Assembly (NCBI GenBank): GCA_021810245.1
Contig: JAJZJF010000007.1
Coordinates: 1-47,128, forward strand
From: a bacterium
GTDB lineage: Bacteria > Elusimicrobiota > Elusimicrobia > UBA1565 > UBA9628
DNA length: 47,128 bases
Reading direction: 5' to 3'
Part shown: piece by piece, positions 27,220 to 38,579 of the stretch
Layout: the number at the start of each line of letters is the position of its first letter
Numbering within the stretch: the stretch's first letter is position 1
Translations under genes and position numbers: made by a program
The notes under the pieces: model-generated
The model's input: only the letters and a program-made list of their open reading frames with translations
Databases searched by the model: none
Told to the model about the DNA's origin: nothing

Positions 27220-29054
27220 AGGGTCTCTCCTTTCCGGGAAGAGCCGATTTTTTTTGGAGAAAATTTAGGCCATTCATACTGAGATTTTTTTCCGACTCGA
27301 AAATCCGCAGCAATGACTTGTCTTGCAATAGGAACAGCGGCGGAGGCTCCGTGGCCTCCGTTTTCAACCAAAACAGACACCGCAATTGAGGGAGCTTGTC
27401 CGGGCTTTCCCGCGAAAGCGATAAACCAGGCATGGTCTCTCCCAGATGAGTTCTGCGCGGTTCCGGTTTTCCCCCAAACCTGAATCCCTTTAATATAAGC
27501 TCCTCTGGCGGTTCCCGAGGCAACGACCAAGGACATCGCCTGGTCGAGCAAATTCCAGGTCTTGTTACTGGCCCGCACAAAACCAAGCTGATGGGGGTTC
27601 TCCTTTAAAATTTCGCTGCCATCCTTGGAATCGATAGAACTCAGATATTGAGGCCGCCATAGAGTCCCATGATTAGCCAAGGCCTCAGTAACGACCGCCA
27701 TCTGAAGCGGCGTGACCAAAAGCTGACCTTGGCCAATCGCAAGATTAAGCGTGTCTCCGCCAATCCACGGCTTGCCTTTTTTCATAGAGGTTTCAGGGCC
27801 GAACAAATTGCCAGCCTCCTCGCCCTTTAAAGCGATTCCCGTTTTTTGTCCAAGATGAAAGAGCTTGGAGTATTTTTCGATCAAACTCGCGCCAATGGCA
27901 AGCCCCATCTTATAAAAATAAACATCGCAAGACTGGGCGAACGCGGTCAAGAAATCGACATTCCCATGCCCGCGATGATTCCAGCATAAAAAAGTCCTTC
28001 GCCCTAACTTAAAATATCCGGGGCAGAAAACAATCTGGGCCGGATTTAATTTTCCCTCGTTAATTCCGGCGACAGAAACAATCGTTTTAAATGTCGACCC
28101 TGGAGCATAAAGTCCGGAAATCGCGCGGTCAAACTCCGGCACCGAAGAAGGGACAAAGGTCGAATAATCTACGGAGAAGGGATCCGCTCCCAAAAGCTCA
28201 TTGGGGTCAAAACTAGGAGCCGCCGCGAAAGCGAGAATATCCCCATTCGATGGATCTAAGGCAATGACGGCTCCCCTTTGAGTCGCGGTATGGCGAAGCC
28301 CTTCATCGGCGGCCCGCTGAACAATGGCATCCAAGGTCAGATGAATATTTCTCCCGTCTTTCCATGGAAGCTGCTTTAGAATTTTCTGAATTCGCCCCTG
28401 AGCGTCAACTTCTATTTTGACGGCGCCGTCTGTTCCGCGCAATTGTCTTTCGAAAATCGACTCAAGCCCCAGCCGCCCGATTCGGGAATCCATGCGATAA
28501 TTTTCATTTTTCAATCTCGCCCATTGCCCCGGGGTAATTTTACCCATATAGCCGATCAAGTGACTGGCAAAAGGCCCGAAAGGGTAATAGCGCCGAGCTT
28601 CGAGAACTAAATCTATTCCCGGATAAAAAGGCTTGAGCTCGGAAAGTCGAAACATCACCGGAATGGATAGGTTCTCCGCGATGCGCGAAGACTCTCTTGA
28701 TTGGCGCGCCTGACGCAATTTCGCCAATATTATTCCGGGATCCTGCCGCAAGACTTGGCTTAATTCTGCGGCCAAGCGGTTTAATTCTTTCTGGTTTGTC
28801 TCTCCGGATGGCGGAAGATAAATCAGCGAAAAAACCGGCTCATTGGTCGCTAGCGGAATGCCGTTTCTATCATAAATGATTCCCCGCGGAGCGGTCTGAT
28901 AGACCATCTCGGTTCGATTCCGGTTCGCGGCCAACTCGTAAGCCTTTTTTTCCAAAATTTGCATCTGAAAAAGCCGAAGGACTAAAACTGCCGCGACAAA
29001 GGCGAACCCAGCCAGAAGCAGCTGTAACCTTTCAGGCGAAAAATTTCTCTTCAT
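27216..29054 (-). CDS. mrdA: penicillin-binding protein 2
   Basis: APRGIIYDRNGIPLATN, YAPGSTFKTIV, SCDVYFYKMG, WGKTGTAQN. Confidence 0.94.
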   Translation of the reverse strand: MKRNFSPERLQLLLAGFAFVAAVLVLRLFQMQILEKKAYELAANRNRTEMVYQTAPRGIIYDRNGIPLATNEPVFSLIYLPPSGETNQKELNRLAAELSQVLRQDPGIILAKLRQARQSRESSRIAENLSIPVMFRLSELKPFYPGIDLVLEARRYYPFGPFASHLIGYMGKITPGQWARLKNENYRMDSRIGRLGLESIFERQLRGTDGAVKIEVDAQGRIQKILKQLPWKDGRNIHLTLDAIVQRAADEGLRHTATQRGAVIALDPSNGDILAFAAAPSFDPNELLGADPFSVDYSTFVPSSVPEFDRAISGLYAPGSTFKTIVSVAGINEGKLNPAQIVFCPGYFKLGRRTFLCWNHRGHGNVDFLTAFAQSCDVYFYKMGLAIGASLIEKYSKLFHLGQKTGIALKGEEAGNLFGPETSMKKGKPWIGGDTLNLAIGQGQLLVTPLQMAVVTEALANHGTLWRPQYLSSIDSKDGSEILKENPHQLGFVRASNKTWNLLDQAMSLVVASGTARGAYIKGIQVWGKTGTAQNSSGRDHAWFIAFAGKPGQAPSIAVSVLVENGGHGASAAVPIARQVIAADFRVGKKSQYEWPKFSPKKIGSSRKGETL

Positions 29055-29548
29055 TAGACGATGCTTCTAAACCTAGACGATGGGAGATAGGAATTGGGCC
29101 TCAGCACGGCCAAAATAAAGCAGAAAAATCCATTGTAAAGAGGCTCAAGGATAAACACAAGCCATCCCACCCATAAAAATTGTCCGGAGAAAATTAAAAA
29201 GATAAACCCCAAAATCAGGCGGTAAAGAACCGTCGCGACGACAGCGACAATGGCTTGGGAAGCGGGAGTATTCATGTCCACGTGCCTCCGAACAAGCCCG
29301 AGGCCGTAGGCAATCAAGGTCAAAACCAAAGCTCGCGCTCCAAACAACTTAAGACTGAGAGCATCCCAAAAAAGCCCCCAGAAAAATCCGAAGATCATCG
29401 CCTCCACCGCGCCGCTAACGGCCGCGACATTGATCGTTAAAATCAATAAAATCTGCGGGTTAAGTCCTCGAAATGATAGATAGCGGGAAAAGATCCATTC
29501 ACCCAGCAGCCCCAAGAAAAAAATCGCTACGCGCTTAATCAATTTCAT
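29054..29548 (-). CDS. mreD: rod shape-determining protein MreD
   Basis: Multi-TM, GFFWGLFWDALSLKLFGARALVLTLIAYGLG, position between mreC and mrdA. Confidence 0.85.
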   Translation of the reverse strand: MKLIKRVAIFFLGLLGEWIFSRYLSFRGLNPQILLILTINVAAVSGAVEAMIFGFFWGLFWDALSLKLFGARALVLTLIAYGLGLVRRHVDMNTPASQAIVAVVATVLYRLILGFIFLIFSGQFLWVGWLVFILEPLYNGFFCFILAVLRPNSYLPSSRFRSIV

Positions 29549-30408
29549 TGGTTAATTTTAGCCTTGTTGACCCCAAGCCCCACCAAAACCTCGTTAATCT
29601 CAGATGGAGAGAGAGCCGGCCGGACATCAGCGGATTTAAAAATCAAAAATGGATCGACGGGATAAACCTTAACGACCGTCCCAATCAAAATCGACGGCGG
29701 AAAACTAACGCTATTGGGCGAAGTATACACCTTTTCTCCTTCTTCCAAAGGAGCTTGAACCGGAAGATAACTAATCTGCAGATTGGGCGCGTCCGAGCCT
29801 TGGATGAGGCCGTTAAATGATCCATGGGTATGAGAACTTTGAGAAACGATAAAAGAATCAATCGCTGAAAGATCGCTGGTCAATAACTGAATAACCGCGG
29901 TATTAGAATGGACCTCAAGCACGCGGCCCACCGCCGCGAGAGTGTTGCCATCAACGGCAAAGACTGGGTCGTTAAGTTCAACTCCCTTATTTTTTCCAAC
30001 GGAAATAATGAAATCCTGATACCAATCAGCCGGAGAACGTTGAATGACCTGGCCCCAGACAAAAGAAAAGGAAACGTGCTTTCCAAAATCCATTTCGGAG
30101 CGCAGGCGATCATTCTCGGTTTTTAAAGAATCGATCTCCGCATTCAAAACCGGCTCCATTTTTATCTCATCTTTTAATTCTCTATTTTGAATGTCGGCCG
30201 ATAATAGATTTCTCAAGGAAAGAGGAATTTCAGATATCCGCTTAAGGCCGTCGGCCCCTTGATAGAGCCCCGGATCGATTAAATACTGCAGAGAAGCTTT
30301 AAAAGAAGCGACTGGAACAGACAATGGCAATGATAATAAGAGAATGGAAATTCCAATAAAAAAAATCGCCAGTCGATTGGCTAGCCGCAACTCGCGGTGC
30401 ATATTCAA
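29545..30408 (-). CDS. mreC: rod shape-determining protein MreC
   Basis: N-terminal TM plus coiled coil; VIQRSPADWYQDFIISVGKNKGVELNDPVFA. Confidence 0.9.
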   Translation of the reverse strand: MNMHRELRLANRLAIFFIGISILLLSLPLSVPVASFKASLQYLIDPGLYQGADGLKRISEIPLSLRNLLSADIQNRELKDEIKMEPVLNAEIDSLKTENDRLRSEMDFGKHVSFSFVWGQVIQRSPADWYQDFIISVGKNKGVELNDPVFAVDGNTLAAVGRVLEVHSNTAVIQLLTSDLSAIDSFIVSQSSHTHGSFNGLIQGSDAPNLQISYLPVQAPLEEGEKVYTSPNSVSFPPSILIGTVVKVYPVDPFLIFKSADVRPALSPSEINEVLVGLGVNKAKINQ

Positions 30409-30484
30409 TTAGTCAGAGACAACACTTTATCAGGAAGAACGCAAAACGCCACGCGACAGGAATTCCCGCTCCCGAGCGCAAAAA

Positions 30485-31525
30485 TTAGGGGCGAGATACG
30501 GCAAATCTGTGGCGGTGTTCCATTATACGATCAAGTTCTTCCAGGAATTTACCGGTCCCAATAGCGACGCAACTGAGAGGATCGGCCGAGCGATGAACCG
30601 GAAGCTCGGTTTCCTGCCGAATCAAGTCCGGGAGGCCCCTTAAGAGCGAGCCGCCTCCCGCAAGCATAATGCCACGATCAACCAAATCGGCGGATAATTC
30701 CGCAGGCGTTTCTTCTAAAGTGTTTTTGATGACATCCAATATCAGTTGAACGGGATCTAAAAGGGCCTGTCTCACTTCTTCTGAAGTAATTAAAACTGTC
30801 TTAGGCAACCCGTTCGCCTGATCTCTTCCTTTAACCTCCATCGTCTTTTCTTCTTTTAACGGGAAAACCGATCCGATTTGAATTTTCACTTCCTCGGCCG
30901 TCGACTCCCCGATGAGCAAATTATATTTCCGGCGGAAATGAGCGACAATAGCCTCATCCATTTCGTCTCCGGCGATATCAAGAGACTTGGAAACAACCAA
31001 ACCTCCCAAGGAGATAACCGCGGCCTCGGTTGTCCCGCCGCCGATATCCACGATGAAATTGCCGCGCGGTTCGGAAATAGGCAAATCCGCCCCGATAGCC
31101 GCAGCCATCGGCTCTTCAATTAAATGGACATCTCGCGCGCCGGCTTGCTGGGCTGATTCTTGAACGGCTCTTCTCTCCACTTCGGTGATCCCCGAGGGAA
31201 TGCCAATGACGACCCGAGGATGCAAAAGAGAACGCCGATTATGAACTTTTCGGATGAAATATTTAATCATCTCCTGGGTCGCTTCAAAATCGGCGATGAC
31301 CCCGTTTTTGAGGGGACGCACCGCGATAATGGAAGCCGGAGTCCGGCCCAACATTTTCTTTGCTTCCGAGCCAATGGCCAACAGACGCCGGCTGTCCCTA
31401 TCGATCGCGACAACCGAGGGCTCTCTTAAAACAATTCCCTGGCCCTTGACATAGACCAAGGTATTGGCTGTACCCAGGTCAATACCCATGTCATTAGAGA
31501 AAAGGCGGAAGAAAAAATCAAGCAT
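30485..31525 (-). CDS. mreB: rod shape-determining protein MreB
   Basis: [62 protein letters not shown]. Confidence 0.97.
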   Translation of the reverse strand: MLDFFFRLFSNDMGIDLGTANTLVYVKGQGIVLREPSVVAIDRDSRRLLAIGSEAKKMLGRTPASIIAVRPLKNGVIADFEATQEMIKYFIRKVHNRRSLLHPRVVIGIPSGITEVERRAVQESAQQAGARDVHLIEEPMAAAIGADLPISEPRGNFIVDIGGGTTEAAVISLGGLVVSKSLDIAGDEMDEAIVAHFRRKYNLLIGESTAEEVKIQIGSVFPLKEEKTMEVKGRDQANGLPKTVLITSEEVRQALLDPVQLILDVIKNTLEETPAELSADLVDRGIMLAGGGSLLRGLPDLIRQETELPVHRSADPLSCVAIGTGKFLEELDRIMEHRHRFAVSRP

Positions 31526-31534
31526 TAGGATATT

Positions 31535-31879
31535 CTAGGATAAAAGCTCGACTAAACCGCGCTGAGATCCATCGCCTTGTCTTTGCGCCAGCTTCAAAAT
31601 CCGAACATATCCTCCCGGACGAGAACCGTAGCGCTGGGCCAAGGTGTCAAAAAGCTTCTCATATGCTTTTTTGTCTTGAACCTGCCGGCGAACCATATAA
31701 TGCTGGCCTTTTTTCGCCGCGGTAATAATGCGTTCGGCAAAGGGCCTTAATTCCTTGGCCTTGGCCAAGGTCGTCTCCACTTTCTCGTGGATAAACAAGC
31801 TTGTCGCCATGTTCCGCAACATCGCTCGGCGATGAGAAGAGGTAACACCCAGCTTCCGCGCCCCCATATTCTTTACCAT
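31535..31879 (-). CDS. rplQ: 50S ribosomal protein L17
   Basis: [42 protein letters not shown]. Confidence 0.97.
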   Translation of the reverse strand: MVKNMGARKLGVTSSHRRAMLRNMATSLFIHEKVETTLAKAKELRPFAERIITAAKKGQHYMVRRQVQDKKAYEKLFDTLAQRYGSRPGGYVRILKLAQRQGDGSQRGLVELLS

Positions 31880-31903
31880 AAAAGTCTCCTCAAAAAAATA
31901 CTT

Positions 31904-32905
31904 TTAAGAGGCGGATGAAACGGACCCCTCGGGGACATCCATCCCCAAAGACAGGCCCATATCTTTCAGCCGCTCTTTAATTTCATCAAGCGATTTTTGT
32001 CCGAAATTCTTAACCGCAAGCAATTGATCATCGCGCTTTGAAACCAATTCTCCCACTGTTTTAATATGGGCGACTTTTAAGCAATTGGCCGCGCGAGAAG
32101 ACAGCTCGATCATATCAACGGATTGGTTCAAGATGTCTTTTAATTTCGCCTCGGAAGAACCCTCGCCTCCCCCCATCTCGGAAGATCCAGAGGCGGCAGC
32201 GGCCTCTTCTTCGGGGATAAAGATGTTGAGAGATTCTCTCAAAAGCTTGGAGGCCTGAATCAAGGCTTCTGCGGGGTTAAGCGTTGAATCAGTCCAAATC
32301 TCCAAAATCAGGCGATCATAATCAGTCACCTGGCCCACGCGCGCGTTCTCGACGTCATAGTGGACCTTGGAAACGGGAGAGAACAAGGCATCCACTGGAA
32401 TAAATCCCGCTGGCCAATGGTTCTGGTTGCGCAATTCATCGGCGGTAATATATCCGCGTCCGCGAGAGACCTCGATTTCCATCGATAGCTTAGCCCCGGG
32501 CTCAAGATGCGCCAAAACTAAATTACCGTTGACGATTTCCACATTCGCGTTTTTCTGAATTTGAGAAGCCACAACCGCGCCCTCTTTGTTAGCTTCCAAA
32601 TAAAGAATCTCAGGACCCGAGGAAAACATTTTCAGCCGGAGTTTTTTAAGGTTCAAAAGGATATTCATCACATCCTCTCTCACCCCCGGCAGAGTCATGT
32701 ATTCATGAGGAGCTTTTTCCACCCGGACGGCGGTGACCGCCGCTCCTTCAAGGCTGGAAAGCAGAACGCGCCTAAGCGCATTTCCAACAGTATGCCCGTA
32801 ACCTCTTTCATAAGGCTCGGCGACGAATTTTGCGTAACTGTCGGACATCGTCCGCTCGTCCACGCTTAATTTTTGCGGAAATATCAATTCTTTGTAATGG
32901 GCCAT
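31904..32905 (-). CDS. rpoA: RNA polymerase alpha subunit
   Basis: AEPYERGYGHTVGNALRRVLLSSLEGAAVTAVRV; C-terminal RAANCLKVAHIKTVGELV..NFGQKSLDEIKERL. Confidence 0.97.
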   Translation of the reverse strand: MAHYKELIFPQKLSVDERTMSDSYAKFVAEPYERGYGHTVGNALRRVLLSSLEGAAVTAVRVEKAPHEYMTLPGVREDVMNILLNLKKLRLKMFSSGPEILYLEANKEGAVVASQIQKNANVEIVNGNLVLAHLEPGAKLSMEIEVSRGRGYITADELRNQNHWPAGFIPVDALFSPVSKVHYDVENARVGQVTDYDRLILEIWTDSTLNPAEALIQASKLLRESLNIFIPEEEAAAASGSSEMGGGEGSSEAKLKDILNQSVDMIELSSRAANCLKVAHIKTVGELVSKRDDQLLAVKNFGQKSLDEIKERLKDMGLSLGMDVPEGSVSSAS

Positions 32906-32923
32906 AGCATCCTCTCTCTAATT

Positions 32924-33547
32924 TTATCTTGAATAATACTCGACAATCAGCTGCTCGGAAACCGGCAGAGAAATCTCGCTCCGCTCCGGCAAACGGATTA
33001 CTTTCGCCGATAAAGCGGCAGGATCAAACTCCATGTAGTTCGGGCGATTATTGAGCCTTTGCGTGGTCTCAAGGCTTAGTTTGACTCCCACGTTTTCTTT
33101 GAGTTTCGGGTCCACGGCGACGACATCCCCCACGCGGCAACGATAAGAGGGAATATTGAGCCAGCGACCATTGACTTTAATATGCCCATGAGAAACAATC
33201 TGCCTGGCGGTCTTAAGGGAAGACGCAATACCCATTCTTCGGACCACGTTATCAAGCCTCATTTCTAAAAGGGCCAATAATTCGGCCCCGCTGTTAGCGG
33301 CCTTGGAAGCCTGATCCACCCAGCGGCGGAAAGGCTTTTCGGTCATCAGAACAAAGCGGCGAAGCTTCTGTTTTTCTCTCAAACGCACGGCATAGGCCGA
33401 CATCTTGCCGCGCTGAACGCCGGCCATGCCGGGTTTAGTGGGGCGCTTATCTAAAACGCAACGCGTATGACACTTATCTCCCTTTAGAAAAAGCTTGGTT
33501 TGTTCCCGACGGCAAAGTTTACAAACAGGTCCGCTATAATTAGCCAT
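32924..33547 (-). CDS. rpsD: 30S ribosomal protein S4 (zinc-binding type)
   Basis: CKLCRREQTKLFLKGDKCHTRCVLDKRPTKPG; LEMRLDNVVRRMGIASSLKTARQIVSHGHIKVNG. Confidence 0.97.
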   Translation of the reverse strand: MANYSGPVCKLCRREQTKLFLKGDKCHTRCVLDKRPTKPGMAGVQRGKMSAYAVRLREKQKLRRFVLMTEKPFRRWVDQASKAANSGAELLALLEMRLDNVVRRMGIASSLKTARQIVSHGHIKVNGRWLNIPSYRCRVGDVVAVDPKLKENVGVKLSLETTQRLNNRPNYMEFDPAALSAKVIRLPERSEISLPVSEQLIVEYYSR

Positions 33548-33550
33548 GAA

Positions 33551-33979
33551 TCACACCCTCCTCGACTTTGGCGGCCGACAACCGTTATGCGGAAGCGGCG
33601 AGACATCCTTCAAAGAAAGAATGGTTAGCCCCGCGTTTCCCAAGGCGCGCACCGCAGTTTCTCGTCCCGGCCCCGGGCCTTTGACAAAAACGACAATCTG
33701 CTTGACGCCCAATTCCACGGCTTTCTTGGCGACTTTTCCGGCGGTAACGCCGGCGGCAAAAGGGGTTCCTTTTTTGGTCCCTTTAAAACCATTGACGCCC
33801 GCTGAAGCCCAAGCAAGAACATCGCCTTTATCGTCAGTCAAGGAAACAATCGTATTATTAAACGAGCACTGAATAAACACTTTCGCGAAACTCAAATGTT
33901 TCCAGTTTTTTTTCTTCGCCGGGACTGCCGGTTTTGCGCCTTGGGCGCCAGGTTTTTCTTCTGCCATAGATGCCTCCAA
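33551..33979 (-). CDS. rpsK: 30S ribosomal protein S11
   Basis: [46 protein letters not shown]. Confidence 0.97.
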   Translation of the reverse strand: MEASMAEEKPGAQGAKPAVPAKKKNWKHLSFAKVFIQCSFNNTIVSLTDDKGDVLAWASAGVNGFKGTKKGTPFAAGVTAGKVAKKAVELGVKQIVVFVKGPGPGRETAVRALGNAGLTILSLKDVSPLPHNGCRPPKSRRV

Positions 33980-33982
33980 ATT

Positions 33983-34390
33983 TTAAGCCTTAGCCGGGGC
34001 TTTCGCCTGCGGCTTTTCAGCCTTACCAGCTCCCACCGTTCTCCGGCGGCCGCGGCGGGTACGCGCATTGGTCCGCGTTCGCTGCCCGCGAAGAGGAAGG
34101 TTTCGGCGATGCCTCTGACCGCGATAAGAGCCGATTTCCTGCAGGCGCCCGACATTGGACTGAATTTCTCGCCGCAATTCTCCTTCCACCTTGTATTCCT
34201 TCACCAATAAATTATTGATGAGTCCGACTTGGTTCTCCGTCAAATCTTTGACTCGAGTCGCCGGATCGACAGCTCCATTTAATTTTTCCAGGAGTTGGTT
34301 AGCCGTCGTTTTTCCCAATCCGTACAAATACCTCAAAGCGACATCAACTCGCTTCCCTTTCGGCAAATCTACGCCCGCAACGCGTGCCAT
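33983..34390 (-). CDS. rpsM: 30S ribosomal protein S13
   Basis: [48 protein letters not shown]. Confidence 0.97.
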   Translation of the reverse strand: MARVAGVDLPKGKRVDVALRYLYGLGKTTANQLLEKLNGAVDPATRVKDLTENQVGLINNLLVKEYKVEGELRREIQSNVGRLQEIGSYRGQRHRRNLPLRGQRTRTNARTRRGRRRTVGAGKAEKPQAKAPAKA

Positions 34391-34406
34391 AAGAATTCTC
34401 CTTTAT

Positions 34407-34520
34407 TTATCCCTGTCTCTGTTTATGCTTAGGGTTCGAGCAAAATACGCGGATGGCCCGCCCTCTTTTAATGACTTTGCACTTTTGGCAAATCGGTTTA
34501 ACGCTCGCTCTGACTTTCAT
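34407..34520 (-). CDS. rpmJ: 50S ribosomal protein L36 (37 aa, below ORF track cutoff)
   Basis: Manual translation: [37 protein letters not shown]. Confidence 0.96.
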   Translation of the reverse strand: MKVRASVKPICQKCKVIKRGRAIRVFCSNPKHKQRQG

Positions 34521-34536
34521 TTCAACACCTCTCCCG

Positions 34537-34779
34537 TTATTCCCTAAAGACAATGCGCCCGCGAGTTAAATCATAAGGCGACAGCTCGATTTTCACTCGA
34601 TCTCCAGGCAGAATTTTAATGTAATGCATCCTCATTCGGCCCGAAATATGGGCCAAGACGATCTTTCCCGGAGCGATTTCCACTCGAAACATCGCATTGG
34701 GAAGGGCTTCTAAAATATTTCCTTCGACTTCAATTTTATCGCCCTTTTTTTCTTCCTTCTCGCTGTGAACTTTTCTCAT
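34537..34779 (-). CDS. infA: translation initiation factor IF-1
   Basis: [64 protein letters not shown]. Confidence 0.97.
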   Translation of the reverse strand: MRKVHSEKEEKKGDKIEVEGNILEALPNAMFRVEIAPGKIVLAHISGRMRMHYIKILPGDRVKIELSPYDLTRGRIVFRE

Positions 34780-35558
34780 TGAGTTAAAATCTCCGGCCCC
34801 TTTTCCGTTAAGGCCACCGTATGTTCAAAATGGGCGGACAAACGCCCATCTTTTGTCACGGCAGTCCATTGGTCATCTAAAACCTTCACTTCAGATCCAC
34901 CAGCATTCACCATCGGCTCAATGGCCAAGACCATGCCGGAAACCAACCGCATCCCCGTTCCCTTCTTTCCGTAGTTGGGCACCTGGGGCTCCTCATGAAG
35001 GGCCCGCCCGATGCCATGTCCGACAAAATCATAAACGACGGAAAAGCCGGCTTTTTCGCAATGAGATTGAACGGCGAAACCGATATCCCCAAGGCGGTTG
35101 CCGACCAAGGCCGCCGCGATTCCGCGCTCAAGCGACTCTTTAGTAATTTGAATCAATCGCAAGGCTTCTTCGGAAACGTTCCCGACAGGGGCCGTCACAG
35201 CCGCATCGGCATAAAAGCCGCCAATGACGCAACCGAAGTCCAAGCTGACAATATCCCCGTCGGCGATTTTTCTCTTCGGCGATGGAATTCCGTGCACCAC
35301 TTCGGAATTAATTGAAACGCAGATCGAAGCAGGAAAGCCCCGGTATCCCAAAAACGCGGGTTGAGCGTTATTTTTTGATAAATAATCCATCGCGAGAACA
35401 TCAATATCTTTTGTGCTCATTCCCACGGAGAGGCTTTTTTTCAGCATAGTCAAAGCCCCAGCAACGACCGCGCCAGCTTGGCGCATAAGAGATATTTCTT
35501 CCCTTGTTTTCATCTCTACTTTTCGAGGAGGCTTCGGCATTAACACAGTGGAACTCAT
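34776..35558 (-). CDS. map: methionine aminopeptidase type I
   Basis: [62 protein letters not shown]. Confidence 0.95.
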   Translation of the reverse strand: MSSTVLMPKPPRKVEMKTREEISLMRQAGAVVAGALTMLKKSLSVGMSTKDIDVLAMDYLSKNNAQPAFLGYRGFPASICVSINSEVVHGIPSPKRKIADGDIVSLDFGCVIGGFYADAAVTAPVGNVSEEALRLIQITKESLERGIAAALVGNRLGDIGFAVQSHCEKAGFSVVYDFVGHGIGRALHEEPQVPNYGKKGTGMRLVSGMVLAIEPMVNAGGSEVKVLDDQWTAVTKDGRLSAHFEHTVALTEKGPEILTQ

Positions 35559-36205
35559 AGCTTGGCAAAAATTGAATCGACAAACATAGACAAAGCCGCG
35601 CTCACTTCTTCGGGTTTGCGGCCGGCATCGACCTCTTTAAAAACAGATTCAGATTGGTAATAGGAAATCATGGGGCGCGTAATGTCTTCAAATACCATTA
35701 AACGCTTACGCGCGGTAGTTTCAGAATCGTCTTCGCGCAAAATAACGTCCCCGCCACAACTCGCGCATTTCCCGCCAGGGGCGGGCTTGGTTTGAATATT
35801 GTATACTTGTCCGCATTGCGAACAAACCCGGCGGGAAACAATGCGCTCAAGAGCCAGTTCTTGCGAAATTTTAAGCAAAACAACTAAATCAATCGATAGA
35901 TTTTCATGAGCGAGAATCGCAGACAAAGACTGCGCTTGGGTAAGGTTTCTCGGGAACCCATCCAACAAATAGCGCCCCTCTTTTGAGTTAAAGCGCGCCG
36001 CCACCATTTCCGTCACTAAATCGTCGGGAACTAATTTACCCGCTTTCACATATGACTGAGCCTTAACTCCCAGAGGAGTTTTCTCCGCGATTTCATTGCG
36101 GAAAATATCCCCGGTAGCTAGGTGAGAAAGGCCGTATTTTGCGCTCAGAAATTTTGCCTGCGTGCCTTTTCCAGAGCCGGGAGCGCCTAGCAAAATAGTG
36201 ATCAT
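35555..36205 (-). CDS. adk: adenylate kinase (zinc lid type)
   Basis: ILLGAPGSGKGTQAKFLS, LLDGFPRNLTQA, lid cysteines CSQCGQVYN..CASCGG. Confidence 0.96.
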   Translation of the reverse strand: MITILLGAPGSGKGTQAKFLSAKYGLSHLATGDIFRNEIAEKTPLGVKAQSYVKAGKLVPDDLVTEMVAARFNSKEGRYLLDGFPRNLTQAQSLSAILAHENLSIDLVVLLKISQELALERIVSRRVCSQCGQVYNIQTKPAPGGKCASCGGDVILREDDSETTARKRLMVFEDITRPMISYYQSESVFKEVDAGRKPEEVSAALSMFVDSIFAKL

Positions 36206-37539
36206 GAACTACTCCCCACATTAAACCAGCGCTGCCTTAAGCGGCTCTTTTTTAAAAAGCCCTCGTAATGGCGCATGATAAGTTGCGCTTCTAATTGCCC
36301 CATCGTATCCAAGGCCACGCCCACTACTATTAAGAGCGCCGTACCGCCAAAATAAAAAGGAACATTTAAACTGGTGCGCAGCCAGTCCGGGAGAACGGCG
36401 ATGGCCGCGACAAATAGCGCTCCGCCCAAGGTAATTCGCTCCAAAACCCACTCGATATATTTCGCCGTCGATTCACCGGGGCGATATCCGGGAATAAACC
36501 CGCCTGATTTTCTCATGTTGTCAGCTAAATCGGTGGGATTAAAAGAAACCGAATTATAGAAATAGCAGAAAAAAATAATTAGAGCGGCATAGACGAGCTG
36601 ATAAATCCAACTCCCGGTTCCCCAGAAATGGAGCATCTTTTGCGCCCAGGTTGACTGCGGAGCGAAACTCGCCACTGTAATAGGAACGGCTAACAGAGAG
36701 ACGGCAAAGATGACTGCAATAACTCCGGATTGATCAACCTTAAGGGGCAAATAACTTTGAGAGCCGCCGTACATTTTCCTTCCCACCACGCGTTTGGCGT
36801 ATTGCACCGGAATTTTTCGTTGAGCGGTTTCAACCCAAACGACCAAAACCGTGACGACTAAAATGGCGGCTAAAACCAGCAAAGCCGGCAAAAGTCCCAT
36901 CACTTCGGCCTGCACTAAGCGAATCATATTCATCACCGCGCTTGGGATGCGCCCGACAATGCCGGCAAAGATGATGAGAGAAACTCCATTTCCGATGCCG
37001 ATTTCAGTGACCTGTTCTCCCAACCACATAACGAAAATGGATCCGGAGGTCAAGGTCAAAACCGTCAAAACATAAAACCCCCAGGAAGGATTGGAGATAA
37101 CAGGAATATTTCCGGGAGTTGGCATTTTGGATATCGCGAGAGTGAGGCCAAAGGATTGAAAAGTAGCCAAAAACAAGGTCAAATAGCGCGTATAGGTGTT
37201 GAGTTTACGCCGACCCAACTCTCCCTCTTTGTAGAGGCGATCCAAGTGCGGCAGAACGTGCGCCCCTTGCAAAAGGCTCATGATGATCGAGGCGTTGATA
37301 TAGGGCATGACTCCCATTGAAAAAATAGAGAAACGCCTCAAGGCTCCGCCCGAGAAAATATTGATGAATCCCAGCAGGCCGCCACGCTGAGCGTTAAAAA
37401 TAGATTTCAAGGCATCCGCATTAATCCCGGGAATGGGAATGGCCGCTCCCACCCGGTAAACGGCGATCGCCCCCAAGGTATAGAGGAGTTTCCGCCTTAA
37501 ATCCGGAGATTCAACGAGTTCGGTAAGACTTTGAGCCAT
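36202..37539 (-). CDS. secY: preprotein translocase subunit SecY
   Basis: AIPIPGINADAL, FSGGALRRFSIFSMGVMPYINASIIMSLL, RKIPVQYAKRVVGRKMYGGSQSYLPLKVDQSGVI. Confidence 0.97.
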   Translation of the reverse strand: MAQSLTELVESPDLRRKLLYTLGAIAVYRVGAAIPIPGINADALKSIFNAQRGGLLGFINIFSGGALRRFSIFSMGVMPYINASIIMSLLQGAHVLPHLDRLYKEGELGRRKLNTYTRYLTLFLATFQSFGLTLAISKMPTPGNIPVISNPSWGFYVLTVLTLTSGSIFVMWLGEQVTEIGIGNGVSLIIFAGIVGRIPSAVMNMIRLVQAEVMGLLPALLVLAAILVVTVLVVWVETAQRKIPVQYAKRVVGRKMYGGSQSYLPLKVDQSGVIAVIFAVSLLAVPITVASFAPQSTWAQKMLHFWGTGSWIYQLVYAALIIFFCYFYNSVSFNPTDLADNMRKSGGFIPGYRPGESTAKYIEWVLERITLGGALFVAAIAVLPDWLRTSLNVPFYFGGTALLIVVGVALDTMGQLEAQLIMRHYEGFLKKSRLRQRWFNVGSSS

Positions 37540-37991
37540 TACCCGCCTATGACCACAGCGGCCCCACCCACTTTCTCGATTTGCGCGCGAGAAGAGGCGG
37601 AAAATGCGTGAACCGAGATTTTATACGGGTTTTTGACCGAGGTCTTCCCGCTCAAAATTTTCACGGGAAGCTTAGAGGAAATAAGACCATGCATCTTAAG
37701 AGATTCCAAAGTAACCTCTTTTTGATTTTTAAAAACGCGTTCGATATCCGTAAGGGAAACGACTTGATAGCGCTTGGTGAAAGGAGCGTTGCTAAAACCG
37801 TATTTCGGCACGCGTCTAAGCAAAGGAGTCTGTCCGCCTTCAAAACCGGACATTTTTCCGTCTCCAGAGCGGGAACGCTGCCCTTTTTGTCCTCGGGTGG
37901 CCGTCTGACCATGGCCGGAGCCCTCGCCCAAACCAATGCGAGTCCTTTTACGGCGCGATCCAGCGCGCGGAGACAACGAAGTTAAATTCAT
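37539..37991 (-). CDS. rplO: 50S ribosomal protein L15
   Basis: [46 protein letters not shown] 37991 preferred over the track start 38048. Confidence 0.95.
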   Translation of the reverse strand: MNLTSLSPRAGSRRKRTRIGLGEGSGHGQTATRGQKGQRSRSGDGKMSGFEGGQTPLLRRVPKYGFSNAPFTKRYQVVSLTDIERVFKNQKEVTLESLKMHGLISSKLPVKILSGKTSVKNPYKISVHAFSASSRAQIEKVGGAAVVIGG

Positions 37992-38569
37992 TTTTCCCTC
38001 CCACGCAACTTCATGATTGATTCTTTGGTTCTCAAGAGACGCAAACATTGCAAAGTCGCGCCAATCATATTGAAGGAATTAGAGGAACCCAAGCTCTTGG
38101 TTAGAATATTTTTAACCCCAGCCGCCTCCAAAACAGATCGGACAGCTCCACCGGCGATAACGCCGGTTCCCGGCGCAGCGGGCTTCATCCAAACCTTTCC
38201 CGATCCGAACTTGGCAATGACTTCATGAGGAATCGTCCCGTTGACCAAGGGAAACTTAAAAACCTCTTTTTTCGCCTGCATCTGCCCTTTTTGGATCGAA
38301 GACTGGACGTCTTTGGCCTTTCCAAGGCCAAACCCGACCGTGCCTTCTCCATCTCCCACGACCACTAAAGCGCTAAACGAAAATCTCTTTCCGCCCTTGA
38401 CAACTTTAGCGACGCGATTAATCGCGACAACATTTTCCACCAACTCTCCGGGAAGTCTCGGCGCGGCGACGCGCGGCCCTCTGGGAGATCGGGCGGCAGG
38501 AGAAAAATTTTCTCCGGGAGCCGCAGATTTTTTTTCTTTTTTTTCTGGAACAGACGCGGTTTCAGTCAT
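37988..38569 (-). CDS. rpsE: 30S ribosomal protein S5
   Basis: [73 protein letters not shown]. Confidence 0.97.
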   Translation of the reverse strand: MTETASVPEKKEKKSAAPGENFSPAARSPRGPRVAAPRLPGELVENVVAINRVAKVVKGGKRFSFSALVVVGDGEGTVGFGLGKAKDVQSSIQKGQMQAKKEVFKFPLVNGTIPHEVIAKFGSGKVWMKPAAPGTGVIAGGAVRSVLEAAGVKNILTKSLGSSNSFNMIGATLQCLRLLRTKESIMKLRGREK

Positions 38570-38579
38570 TCAATCCTCT

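Noticed and set aside
30878-31454. Plus-strand ORFs antisense to mreB
   Set aside because: Shadow ORFs opposite a strongly conserved gene; no RBS or recognisable motifs.
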